Notes under the pieces: model-generated
Told to the model about the DNA's origin: nothing
The model's input: only the letters and a program-made list of their open reading frames with translations
Database searches by the model: none
Translations under genes and position numbers: made by a program
Source of the DNA: DATKJY01 sp964540105
GTDB lineage: Bacteria; Zixibacteria; MSB-5A5; GN15; FEB-12
DNA length: 64,000 nt
Reading direction: 5' to 3'
NCBI GenBank assembly: GCA_964540105.1
Contig: CAZILL010000002.1
Span: forward strand, 1,230,895 to 1,294,894
Shown: positions 35,224-43,560 of the stretch, piece after piece
Layout: every line of letters starts with the position of its first letter
Numbering within the stretch: the first letter of the stretch is position 1

Positions 35224-35718
35224 ATGCGGATTCTTGGCATCGACCCAGGGTTGAACATAACAGGTTATGGCGTTCTGGACGCCGGATTCGACACTCCAAC
35301 GGTTGTCGAGGCCGGTGTGGTACGGACCGATTCTCGCAAGCAGCTATCAGAGCGACTCTGCGAGATCGCGCTGGAACTGTCTGCGATACTCACCCAGTTT
35401 CACCCGGATGCCATAGCCGTCGAGGAGTTGTACTCACATTACAGCCATCCGATTACGGCGGTAACAATGGGGCATGTGCGGGGAGTAATCTTTCTCAAGG
35501 CTGGAGAAGCCGGAGTACCGGTGGTTTCCTATGCGTCGACACGGATCAAGAAATCATTGACGGGAAACGGTCGATCAACCAAGCATCAGATGCAGTGTAT
35601 GGTTCAGCGGACGCTCGGATTGCCGACTATTCCTGAACCCGCGGATGCAGCAGATGCGCTGGCCATAGCGCTCTGCCATTTTCGAGCTGTCCGGCATACC
35701 GGAGTTGTGAGCGTATGA
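35224..35718 (+). CDS. ruvC: Holliday junction resolvase RuvC
   Basis: A 164-residue nuclease that cuts Holliday junctions. The four catalytic acids are in place: D7 (GIDPGLNITGYG), E67 (AVEELY), and D141 and D144 (PADAADALAIALCH). Length is normal. It overlaps ruvA by four bases, opening a ruvC-ruvA-ruvB operon. Confidence 0.97.
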   Translation: MRILGIDPGLNITGYGVLDAGFDTPTVVEAGVVRTDSRKQLSERLCEIALELSAILTQFHPDAIAVEELYSHYSHPITAVTMGHVRGVIFLKAGEAGVPVVSYASTRIKKSLTGNGRSTKHQMQCMVQRTLGLPTIPEPADAADALAIALCHFRAVRHTGVVSV

Positions 35719-36365
35719 TAAGCCGGCTCCGGGGAACATTGACCGAGGTAACTGACAACCACGCTTTGGTTGAGAATCATGGACTATTCTACGAAGTGAT
35801 GATCCCGTCGGGTTTGGCGGAAAGATTGAAAGAAGCGGGACAAACGGGGAGCGAGATCACATTCGAGACGATCTACTTCATTGAAGCCGGGGACAGGAAG
35901 TCGAACGAATATCCGCGCTTGGTCGGATTTACGGACCCCATCGATCGAGAGTTCTTCTCACTGCTCATTCAGGTTCCGGGCATGGGGATTAAGAAGACAT
36001 TGAAGTCCCTGGTGATTCCGATACGGGATATTTCGGCAGCGATTGAAACGAAGAATACGTCTGTGCTCACGCGCCTTCCTGGTGTTGGCGCACGGCTGGC
36101 TGAGAAGATTATCGCCGAACTTCATGGCAAGACGGCGAAATTTGCGCTTTCTAGAGTCGAGGAGCCGCTGGCAGTCGCGGAGAGAACAGCTCTGCCTCTT
36201 GTCGACGAGGCGATAGAGGTTCTGCTCCAGCTCCAATACCGTCGAGCCGAAGCGGTCCAGATGGTCGAAAGTGCGATCAAGAACAACCGTGGGATCGATC
36301 GGGTCGGGGACTTGATCACGGTCATTTTCAAGAATGAACAGAAGTCTAAGGCAGGTGCCTTGTGA
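35715..36365 (+). CDS. ruvA: Holliday junction helicase subunit RuvA
   Basis: A 216-residue protein: an OB-fold N terminus (MISRLRGTLTEVTDNHALVE), helix-hairpin-helix region with QVPGMGIKKTLKSL and RLPGVGARLAEKII, and a C-terminal domain III (EAIEVLLQLQYRRAEA) that contacts RuvB. RuvA tetramers clasp the four-way junction and load RuvB. It overlaps both neighbours by four bases. Confidence 0.97.
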   Translation: MISRLRGTLTEVTDNHALVENHGLFYEVMIPSGLAERLKEAGQTGSEITFETIYFIEAGDRKSNEYPRLVGFTDPIDREFFSLLIQVPGMGIKKTLKSLVIPIRDISAAIETKNTSVLTRLPGVGARLAEKIIAELHGKTAKFALSRVEEPLAVAERTALPLVDEAIEVLLQLQYRRAEAVQMVESAIKNNRGIDRVGDLITVIFKNEQKSKAGAL

Positions 36366-37387
36366 CGCGCGAGAGAGTTGTTTCCGGTAGTCAGATCATC
36401 CCCGACGAGGATCTGGTTCAGTTCTCGCTGAGGCCGAAGACCCTATCGGACTATGTGGGACAGAAGGACTTAAAGGACAAGCTTCACATATTACTTGAAG
36501 CTGCGAAAGGGCGCAAAGAGCCGGTGGAGCATATCCTGTTCTATGGGCCCCCAGGGCTGGGAAAGACCACGCTGGCTCATATCATCGCCAACGAGATGGG
36601 TTCGCGATTGGTGGCTACGTCTGGTCCTGCGCTTCAGCGGACCGGAGACCTCATGGGGATTTTGACCAATCTCAATGAGGGGGATATCCTGTTCATTGAC
36701 GAAATCCACCGCCTCTCGCCGGTCATCGAGGAATTCATCTACCCTGCGATGGAAGATTTCAAGGTTGATTTCGTAGTCGATAAGGGGGCGTTTGCGAAAG
36801 TCATCAATGTGCCGCTCAAACGTTTCACGCTCGTCGGTGCGACGACACGAGCCGGTATGTTGACGGCCCCGCTGCGGGACCGCTTCGGGCTTTACTACCA
36901 TATTGACTTCTACCCATCCGAAGAGTTGGAAATAATAGTCCAGCGATCAGCCCGGCTGCTGGAAATCGTCATAGATTCTCAAGCTTCCGAAGTTGTTGCG
37001 CGCAGGTCGCGCGGTACGCCACGGATTGCAAATCGACTGCTTCGGCGAGTGCGCGACTATGCGACCGTGAAGGCGGATGGAACGATAACCGCGGAAGTGG
37101 CGGCGACAGCCCTTGATGCCGAGGGAGTTGACGCCGTTGGTCTGGACAATCTCGACCGAAAGATGCTCAAGATTATCATTGAGTTCTACCAAGGGGGACC
37201 GGTTGGAATCGAAGCACTGGCGGCCACATTGAGTGAGGAGATCGACACACTGGTTGATATGGTTGAACCGTATCTGCTGAAGATTGGGTTTCTTCAGCGA
37301 ACCAGACGTGGGCGGATGGCCTCTGCGGAGGCCTGCCGGCACTTAGGAATTTCTCCGAAAAACTCGTCACAGGAGTCGCTCTTTTGA
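36362..37387 (+). CDS. ruvB: Holliday junction branch-migration ATPase RuvB
   Basis: A 341-residue AAA+ motor. It has FSLRPKTLSDYVGQ near the N terminus, Walker A GPPGLGKTTLAHI, Walker B LFIDEIHRL, GATTRAGMLTAPLRDRFG (sensor 1 and arginine finger) and a C-terminal winged helix (GFLQRTRRGRMAS). GTG start 36362 overlaps the ruvA stop in GTGA. Confidence 0.98.
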   Translation: MTRERVVSGSQIIPDEDLVQFSLRPKTLSDYVGQKDLKDKLHILLEAAKGRKEPVEHILFYGPPGLGKTTLAHIIANEMGSRLVATSGPALQRTGDLMGILTNLNEGDILFIDEIHRLSPVIEEFIYPAMEDFKVDFVVDKGAFAKVINVPLKRFTLVGATTRAGMLTAPLRDRFGLYYHIDFYPSEELEIIVQRSARLLEIVIDSQASEVVARRSRGTPRIANRLLRRVRDYATVKADGTITAEVAATALDAEGVDAVGLDNLDRKMLKIIIEFYQGGPVGIEALAATLSEEIDTLVDMVEPYLLKIGFLQRTRRGRMASAEACRHLGISPKNSSQESLF

Positions 37388-37677
37388 AGAACAGCAACGA
37401 CGCGCTCCATCTCCTGATGCAGTCGCTTGGCGCTCAAGTGTTGGAAGGGAGGAATGATCCGTCGGGCTCGGTCGCGATCCTCATGAGCGAGACACTCAAG
37501 TTCCGCGACAAGCTTAAGCGCGAGACAGGAACGGTGTTGACCGTCGATGATGTTCGCGTTTCACTCACTGCACTGGAGAACCTGTTGACAGGGGGAGTGA
37601 TCCAGGGCCAGCTGACTGACGAGCAGAGGCTGTTGGCTCAAATCTGGCACGATCGCCTGACCCTGTTTCGCAGCTGA
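37384..37677 (+). CDS. Small protein of unknown function coupled to ruvB
   Basis: A 97-residue soluble protein, mostly helical, with segments such as LHLLMQSLGAQVLEG and VSLTALENLLTGGVIQG. It starts with TTG at 37384, overlapping the ruvB stop by four bases. It has no signal peptide, TM helix or cysteine cluster. I do not recognise the family. Tight coupling to ruvB suggests co-translation, and perhaps a role with the Ruv complex, but this is inference from position only. Confidence 0.65.
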   Translation: MKNSNDALHLLMQSLGAQVLEGRNDPSGSVAILMSETLKFRDKLKRETGTVLTVDDVRVSLTALENLLTGGVIQGQLTDEQRLLAQIWHDRLTLFRS

Positions 37678-37766
37678 CTCAGCGTTCAGCCGGGATATCA
37701 CTGGAAAAGCCACGTTCAATGCGCCTGTCGAAGAATGGTCAGCGGCACCCTGTACGCTAGAAATCA

Positions 37767-38807
37767 ATGGATACTAGCCTTTTCGATTATGAGCTTCCAC
37801 GGCGCCTGATTGCTCAAGCCCCACTGCATCGACGCGATCAATCTCGATTGCTGGTTGTCGATCGGGATTCGGGACGACGCGAGCACAGGCGATTTCGTGA
37901 CATACTGGAATACGTCCACCCTGGAGACTGTATGGTCGTGAATAACACAAAAGTGTTTAAAGCTCGGCTTTGGGGGCATCGAAAGAGCGGGGGGCGGGTT
38001 GAAGTGTTCCTTGTGCGCCCCGATGCAAAAGGCTCGGGTGAGGTTTGGGAAGCGCTTGTGAGTCCGACCCGACGGCTCAAGGAAAATGAGATTATCGATT
38101 TTGATGAAGCGGGGGAGGTTCGTTTGCTCAGCCTGATCGGAGGGGGATTGTGGCAGATAGAGTTCGGCTCGGCCCGGCAGAGGCGACGCTTGGTGGCTCG
38201 GTGTGGTCATGTGCCGCTGCCGCATTATATAGATCGAGGTGATCAACCTCAGGACATTCGCCGCTACCAAACACTGTTTGCTCGGTCAGAGAAGACTGGT
38301 GCCGTTGCAGCGCCGACGGCCGGATTCCACTTCACGCGCTCAATTCTGAAAGAGCTTGAGGAACGCGGCGTCAGGATGGCCGAAGTGACATTGAATGTTG
38401 GTCCGGGGACATTCAAGCCGGTCAAATGCGAGGATATCAACGAGCATGTTGTTGACCGGGAATTCGCTGAGCTGTCTGAAGAAACCGCTCGACAGATAGA
38501 CGACACTCGCAAACAGGGCCGGGCTGTGTTTGTCGTCGGGACGACGTCGGTGCGAACGATCGAGTCGGCGTCGATGGTAACCGGAAAACTCCAGCCCTTT
38601 TCACGTATGGTGGACACCTACATCAAACCCGGGCACCGTTTCAAAGCTGTTGACCACCTGGTGACCAATTTTCATCTTCCCAAGTCATCATTGCTGATTC
38701 TGGTTTCCGCCTTTGCTGGGCGTGAGCTGATTCTTGACTGTTACCGTGAGGCGATTCGTGAGGGATATCGTTTTTACAGCTACGGCGATGCCATGCTCAT
38801 TCTATAA
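37767..38807 (+). CDS. queA: S-adenosylmethionine:tRNA ribosyltransferase-isomerase QueA
   Basis: A 346-residue enzyme that moves the ribose of AdoMet to preQ1 in tRNA, giving epoxyqueuosine. Family hallmarks are FDYELPRRLIAQAPLHRRD at the N terminus, the PLPHYI motif, RYQTLFA, and the AAPTAGFHFT segment. The C-terminal FHLPKSSLLILVSAFAG is also typical. It follows the ruv genes by about 90 bases. Confidence 0.97.
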   Translation: MDTSLFDYELPRRLIAQAPLHRRDQSRLLVVDRDSGRREHRRFRDILEYVHPGDCMVVNNTKVFKARLWGHRKSGGRVEVFLVRPDAKGSGEVWEALVSPTRRLKENEIIDFDEAGEVRLLSLIGGGLWQIEFGSARQRRRLVARCGHVPLPHYIDRGDQPQDIRRYQTLFARSEKTGAVAAPTAGFHFTRSILKELEERGVRMAEVTLNVGPGTFKPVKCEDINEHVVDREFAELSEETARQIDDTRKQGRAVFVVGTTSVRTIESASMVTGKLQPFSRMVDTYIKPGHRFKAVDHLVTNFHLPKSSLLILVSAFAGRELILDCYREAIREGYRFYSYGDAMLIL

Positions 38808-38849
38808 TGTGCTTTTGTGCCTTCGACCGAGCCTGTATATTCGCAGACA

Positions 38850-39539
38850 ATGAAAACGTACGCGTTGATTGTAGCCGCAGGTGCGTCAAAGCGTCTTGGC
38901 GGAGCGGTGCCGAAGCAGTTTCGCCTGCTCTGTGGAAAGCCGCTGCTGAGTTGGACAATCGGACGCTTTCAATCGGCTGAGAGCATTGATCACATAGTAG
39001 TAATGGTGGCTGAAGAGATGCTGCTTTACACAAACCAAAAGATCGTCGAACCGTATGGATTCTCCAAAGTGACTAAGATTGTCATCGGTGGTGCGACTCG
39101 CCGCGAGTCCGTGCTGAAAGGGATCGAAGCGCTTCCCCTGTCCACGAAACTGGTTGCGATCCATGACGGCGCTCGACCACTTGTCCGGTCCGCCGACATC
39201 AATCGCGTAGTTGAGCTTGCCCGGCGAGAGCGGGCAGCGATGCTGGGCATTCCCGTGACAGATACGATCAAGCGCGTGCGTGACGGCTATGTCATGGCTA
39301 CGATCGAACGGGATTCACTGTATCAGGCTCAAACTCCACAGGTGTTTCAGTATGACCTCATTCTGTCAGCACACAGGCAGGTTACGGGAGAGTCTAAAGT
39401 GACCGATGACGCCTCTCTCATTGAAAGCCGTGGCTTCAAAGTCCGCGTGATAGAACCCAGCTCGACGAACATGAAGGTGACGACCCCAGATGACCTGGTA
39501 GTAGCAGAAGCGCTCCTACGACAGGAGGGGCATGGGTAA
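38850..39539 (+). CDS. ispD: 2-C-methyl-D-erythritol 4-phosphate cytidylyltransferase IspD
   Basis: A 229-residue enzyme of the MEP isoprenoid pathway, forming CDP-methylerythritol. It has the nucleotide-binding VAAGASKRLGG, PKQF, and the DGARPLV and QTPQVF motifs. ATG 38850 (MKTYALIVAAG) is chosen over an upstream in-frame GTG (38817), which would add 11 unconserved residues. It overlaps ispF by eight bases. Confidence 0.95.
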   Translation: MKTYALIVAAGASKRLGGAVPKQFRLLCGKPLLSWTIGRFQSAESIDHIVVMVAEEMLLYTNQKIVEPYGFSKVTKIVIGGATRRESVLKGIEALPLSTKLVAIHDGARPLVRSADINRVVELARRERAAMLGIPVTDTIKRVRDGYVMATIERDSLYQAQTPQVFQYDLILSAHRQVTGESKVTDDASLIESRGFKVRVIEPSSTNMKVTTPDDLVVAEALLRQEGHG

Positions 39540-40020
39540 TCTTCGAGTCGGCCACGGATTTGACGTACATCCTTTGGTTTCGGGCAGGAGACTGATCATC
39601 GGAGGAGTCGGAATCCCATTTGAGAAGGGGCTGCTTGGGCACAGTGATGCCGATGTCCTGACTCACTCGATTGCGGATGCACTTCTGGGTGCGGCAGGAC
39701 TTCCGGATATCGGGCACTACTTCCCGCCTTCCGACGCACGGTTCAAAGACGCCAATTCGATGGATCTGCTCAGGGAAGTCGCCGCACTTATTTCGCGCGC
39801 CGGTTGTAGTGTCATAGTAAACATAGACAGTGTGATTATGGCCGAAAGGCCGAGACTGAGCGAGCATCTATCATCTATGAAGAGGAAGATCGCGGGGGTA
39901 TTGGCTATCTCGGAGGCTTGCGTAGGGATCAAGGCCACGACCTGTGAGAAGTTGGGCTTTGTCGGTCGAGAAGAAGGAATCGCGGCCTCAACAGTATGTC
40001 TGGTTGAAATGAATGGGTGA
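39532..40020 (+). CDS. ispF: 2-C-methyl-D-erythritol 2,4-cyclodiphosphate synthase IspF
   Basis: A 162-residue zinc enzyme of the MEP pathway. Metal ligands lie in HGFDVHPL (Asp and His) and later His in GHSDADVLTHSIADALLG; DIGHYFPPSD and GIKATTCEKLGF are also conserved. It overlaps ispD by eight bases and the DedA gene by eight, so isoprenoid and membrane genes share a transcript. Confidence 0.97.
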   Translation: MGNLRVGHGFDVHPLVSGRRLIIGGVGIPFEKGLLGHSDADVLTHSIADALLGAAGLPDIGHYFPPSDARFKDANSMDLLREVAALISRAGCSVIVNIDSVIMAERPRLSEHLSSMKRKIAGVLAISEACVGIKATTCEKLGFVGREEGIAASTVCLVEMNG

Positions 40021-40639
40021 GTCACCCTCACAGATTGAGCAATATCTGGATATGATCTTCGCGTATGGTCCATTCTGGGCGTATATCACTATCTCAGTCG
40101 CGTGTTTTGTTGAGAATCTGTTTCCACCCTTTCCGGGGGACATGTTCATCGTGGCTGGAGGGGCTCTGGTTGCGCTCGGTCGACTTGATCTGTTTCTGAC
40201 GCTCGGGGTTGTGATCGTCGGAGGAATGAGTTCCGTGATGATCTTGTATGGAGTGGGAAGAAGGTATGGACGCGACTATCTTGCCCGAAAGAACTATCGA
40301 TATCTCTCGTTGGATGATCTTGATCGACTGGAAAAGAAACTTGCCCGATGGGGTGCATTGCTCCTTGTCGGTTCGCGTTTTGTGGCGGGATTTCGAGCGG
40401 CGCTGGCGGTCGCGGCTGGTATTGGTCGCTACCCGATCACCAAGATGACTGCCTACTCGCTGATTTCGTATCTTCTTTTCTCAGGGCTCTTGATGTATGT
40501 GGCCGGTAAGCTTTCTTCAAAACTTGCAGTGATTGAGGGTTTCTTTAGGACATACAATCTGATACTCTGGCCGATCCTTGTAATCGCGATCGTCATCTAT
40601 GTTGCACGAAAACAGCTTGCAGTGAAGAAGAGAGGATAG
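40013..40639 (+). CDS. DedA-family (SNARE-associated) membrane protein
   Basis: A 208-residue integral membrane protein with about five hydrophobic segments. FVENLFPPFPGDMFIVAGG is the acidic family motif and GSRFVAGFRAALAVAAGI the arginine motif. Bacterial DedA proteins help recycle undecaprenyl phosphate or other lipids across the membrane. Its coupling to ispF, which feeds polyprenol synthesis, fits that role but is not proof. Confidence 0.92.
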   Translation: MGESPSQIEQYLDMIFAYGPFWAYITISVACFVENLFPPFPGDMFIVAGGALVALGRLDLFLTLGVVIVGGMSSVMILYGVGRRYGRDYLARKNYRYLSLDDLDRLEKKLARWGALLLVGSRFVAGFRAALAVAAGIGRYPITKMTAYSLISYLLFSGLLMYVAGKLSSKLAVIEGFFRTYNLILWPILVIAIVIYVARKQLAVKKRG

Positions 40640-40640
40640 A

Positions 40641-41648
40641 ATGAAGATTCTTCTGTTGGCGGGAGGAGACTCCTGCGAGAACCAGGTTTCGCTCAACAGC
40701 AGCGCTGCGATCTACGAAGCACTGCAACATCTTGGTCATACCGTCACGGCGATTGATCCCTCAGACGGCAGGAGTCTGATTGCCGCCGATGGGACTTTTC
40801 AGAAGACCCTTCCCGACATTACCTCTTCGTCGGTTCAAATTCCGAAGAAGGTGCAGCTTCAGTTGAGTGAATTGTCATCGCTGGATTGTGATGTCGTGGT
40901 TCTTGGGCTGCATGGAGGAGCAGGAGAGAATGGTACCCTTCAGTGCCTGCTCGACCTTGCAGGGGTCAAGTATACTGGTTCAGGAATGGCCGCCTCTGCG
41001 ATAGCCATGAACAAAGCGATCTCCAAGCGGCTGTTCGCGTCGATGAATATCCCAACTCCCGAATGGTCGTTCTATCAGATCGACTCGGCGCTGGTACTGA
41101 AACAGGTGGCGGGTCGGATCGGTCGGCAGTTTGCGTTTCCGATTATCGTGAAACCAAATGAGGGTGGCTCGACCGTCGGTCTCTCAAAAGTGAATGAACC
41201 GTCGGGAGTGACCGCGGCGCTTCAAAAGGCGACGCAAGAGGGACCCGGAGTGTTAGTGGAGGCATATATTCCTGGGCGCGAGCTCACCGTGGCTGTTCTC
41301 AACGGTTCCGCACTGCCGATTGTTGAGATAAAACCAAAGAATGAGCTGTATGACTATCAGGCGAAGTACACCAAAGGGATGTCGGATTATGTTGCGCCGG
41401 CTGAACTTGAGCCAAGACTGGCCGTGCAGATCCAGCGAGACGCCGAGAAGGTATACGAAGCGATAGGAGCCGCGGGTCTGATCAGGGTGGATTTTATTCT
41501 CGACGAGTCGGGAGGTTACTTCTGCCTCGAGGTCAACACTCTACCGGGGATGACCAATCTATCGCTGGCGCCGATGGCTGCCAAGTGCGCCGGAATTAGC
41601 TTCGACCAGTTGGTCGATCGCATCATCCAGGCCGCCTTGGGACGGTAA
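40641..41648 (+). CDS. ddl: D-alanine-D-alanine ligase
   Basis: A 335-residue ATP-grasp ligase making the D-Ala-D-Ala of peptidoglycan. Near the start, AGGDSCENQVSLNSS is a variant of the usual GGxSxExEVSL. ATP-grasp motifs follow: FPIIVKPNEGGSTVGLSKV, the YDYQAKY omega-loop and RVDFILDES with EVNTLPGMT for metal binding. The tyrosine in the loop suggests D-Ala rather than D-lactate specificity. It follows the DedA gene by one base. Confidence 0.95.
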   Translation: MKILLLAGGDSCENQVSLNSSAAIYEALQHLGHTVTAIDPSDGRSLIAADGTFQKTLPDITSSSVQIPKKVQLQLSELSSLDCDVVVLGLHGGAGENGTLQCLLDLAGVKYTGSGMAASAIAMNKAISKRLFASMNIPTPEWSFYQIDSALVLKQVAGRIGRQFAFPIIVKPNEGGSTVGLSKVNEPSGVTAALQKATQEGPGVLVEAYIPGRELTVAVLNGSALPIVEIKPKNELYDYQAKYTKGMSDYVAPAELEPRLAVQIQRDAEKVYEAIGAAGLIRVDFILDESGGYFCLEVNTLPGMTNLSLAPMAAKCAGISFDQLVDRIIQAALGR

Positions 41649-41654
41649 CGAGGT

Positions 41655-42395
41655 ATGCCGACAAAGCTCTCTCCCAAAGCGGTGATCTTTGATCTCGGCT
41701 CAACTCTGATTGAGTACGAAGCCGTTCCATGGGATCAATTGCAAATGGATTGCAGCGAGAGCGCCCGTCAATTCCTGATCAAAGAGGGTTACGAGGTGGG
41801 GGGACGCCAGGAGTTCGGTCGCACTTTTGAGGCGTTCAAGGAAGACTATCGCAGGACGGCTTCAGAAACTCTTGCGGAGTGGGATGTCGTGAAAGTTGCC
41901 AGAGAATATCTGACCGATACGGTGGGAGAGTCAGATCCGGCTCTGGCCGAGAGATTCTTCGACGCATACTACAAACCGGTCGATGCGCAGCTGTATGTTT
42001 ACGACGACACCATCGCGACATTAGAGATTCTCAAGCGGCGATACAATACCATCGGTCTCGTTTCAAATACGGTCTTTCCAGAGAGGGCGCATCGATATGA
42101 GCTGGAGCGTTTTGGAATTGAGCGATTTCTGAGCTTCGCGGTTTTCAGCTCAACATTTGGAATGCGCAAACCGCACCGCGCCATTTTCGAGCACAGCGCC
42201 GAGTTGGCAGGGGTGAAGCCGCAGGAGTGCGTGTATGTTGGCGATCGATACCTTGAGGATGTCCAAGGGCCATCGGAAGTCGGGATGGCTGCTATCCTGA
42301 AGATCAAGCCGGGGCGACAGTACCCGGAAGAGATGCCGACAGCCGTGAGGAGAGTCAATACGTTGTCTGAGTTGGCTGACCATATCGAGATTTAG
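41655..42395 (+). CDS. HAD-superfamily hydrolase with DxG motif
   Basis: A 246-residue HAD protein. Motif I reads VIFDLGSTL: the nucleophile Asp is present but the second Asp (general acid/base) is Gly. Motif II is in GLVSNTVFP, motif III is the Lys of FGMRKPHRAIFE, and motif IV is VYVGDRYLEDV. The core is otherwise complete, with a helical cap (about 25-105). Loss of the second Asp usually weakens phosphatase turnover, so substrate and activity are uncertain. It is seven bases after ddl. Confidence 0.9.
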   Translation: MPTKLSPKAVIFDLGSTLIEYEAVPWDQLQMDCSESARQFLIKEGYEVGGRQEFGRTFEAFKEDYRRTASETLAEWDVVKVAREYLTDTVGESDPALAERFFDAYYKPVDAQLYVYDDTIATLEILKRRYNTIGLVSNTVFPERAHRYELERFGIERFLSFAVFSSTFGMRKPHRAIFEHSAELAGVKPQECVYVGDRYLEDVQGPSEVGMAAILKIKPGRQYPEEMPTAVRRVNTLSELADHIEI

Positions 42396-42476
42396 GTGGA
42401 CGGAATGGCGTCTGGCAAAGTATATTCGCGTCATCACATGAGTCGATAGTCTTGGATTGAGAAGGACGAAACGGTA

Positions 42477-43553
42477 ATGGATTCAACAGAGCTGCTACTA
42501 AAGGAAATCACTGAAGCCAACGGTGTCTCGGGGTACGAGGATGCCGTTCGCACCATCATGTCAAGGGAGCTGAAGGGGAATGTCGACGAGATTCAATACG
42601 ACAAGATGGGTTCAATCCTGGGCAGAAAGAAGGGAACTTCGGTCAGTCCGAAGGTCATGGTGATCGGGCACATGGACGAAATCGGGTTCATGGTGAAGGA
42701 GATCACGAAAGAAGGGTACATCAAGTTTCTTCCGCTGGGCGGTTGGTGGGGGCATGTCGCGCTTGGGCAGCGGATGCGAATCATCACGTCGAAGGGACCT
42801 GTTCTGGGGGTTGTCGGGAGCAAGCCGCCCCATTTGCTTCAACAGAGTGAACGGGAGAAGGTTCTGGAGATTAAGGACATGTTCATTGATGTCGGCGTAC
42901 AGCAGAAGTTCGATGTGAAGAAGAAGCTGGGCATCAAGTTGGGAGATCCAGTCGTTCCGGAAAGCCAGTTTACAATTCTCGGAAACGACAAGGTTTACTT
43001 GTCGAAGGCTTTTGACAATCGGATGGCATGTGCGGCCGTGATCGATGTCATGAAGAGATTGGCAAAGATTAAGCACCCGAATACGGTGTTGGCGTGTGCC
43101 TCGGTTCAGGAGGAGGTTGGACTCAGAGGGGCCCAAACGATGGCTCACCTGGCCGATCCGGACGTCTGCATTGTGGTCGATACCGGTGTGGCACAGGATG
43201 TTCCACCCGATGGTTTCAGCAAGGCGGAAAAACTCGGTGGTGGAGTGTCGGTATTGCTTTTCGACGCGATGATGATTCCCAACCTGGCCCTTCGCGATCT
43301 GGTGATCGCCACCGCAGAGAAAAACAAGATTCCGTATCACCTTACTTACATGGACAAGGGAGCAACCGACGGCGGCAGGATTCATATGAGTCGCATTGGG
43401 GTCCCGTCGGTCGTGATCGGCCCGCCGGTAAGATATATCCATAGCCACAATTCGATGATGAATCGGACTGATTATGATAATACCGTCAAACTGGTCACCG
43501 AGCTGATCAAGAAACTCGATCAGAAGACCGTCAAATCGCTGACGGTTGCATGA
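42477..43553 (+). CDS. M42-family metallo-aminopeptidase
   Basis: A 358-residue cytoplasmic peptidase of the FrvX/glutamyl- or deblocking-aminopeptidase type. Metal-site motifs are VIGHMDEIGFMVKEI (His, Asp), AFDNRMACA (bridging Asp) and VQEEVGLRGAQ (catalytic and metal Glu). The final metal histidine is in YIHSHNSMM. Family members form 12-mer tetrahedral shells that digest short peptides. AAGGA precedes the ATG. It lies 80 bases after the HAD gene. Confidence 0.93.
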   Translation: MDSTELLLKEITEANGVSGYEDAVRTIMSRELKGNVDEIQYDKMGSILGRKKGTSVSPKVMVIGHMDEIGFMVKEITKEGYIKFLPLGGWWGHVALGQRMRIITSKGPVLGVVGSKPPHLLQQSEREKVLEIKDMFIDVGVQQKFDVKKKLGIKLGDPVVPESQFTILGNDKVYLSKAFDNRMACAAVIDVMKRLAKIKHPNTVLACASVQEEVGLRGAQTMAHLADPDVCIVVDTGVAQDVPPDGFSKAEKLGGGVSVLLFDAMMIPNLALRDLVIATAEKNKIPYHLTYMDKGATDGGRIHMSRIGVPSVVIGPPVRYIHSHNSMMNRTDYDNTVKLVTELIKKLDQKTVKSLTVA

Positions 43554-43560
43554 GTTCGAT

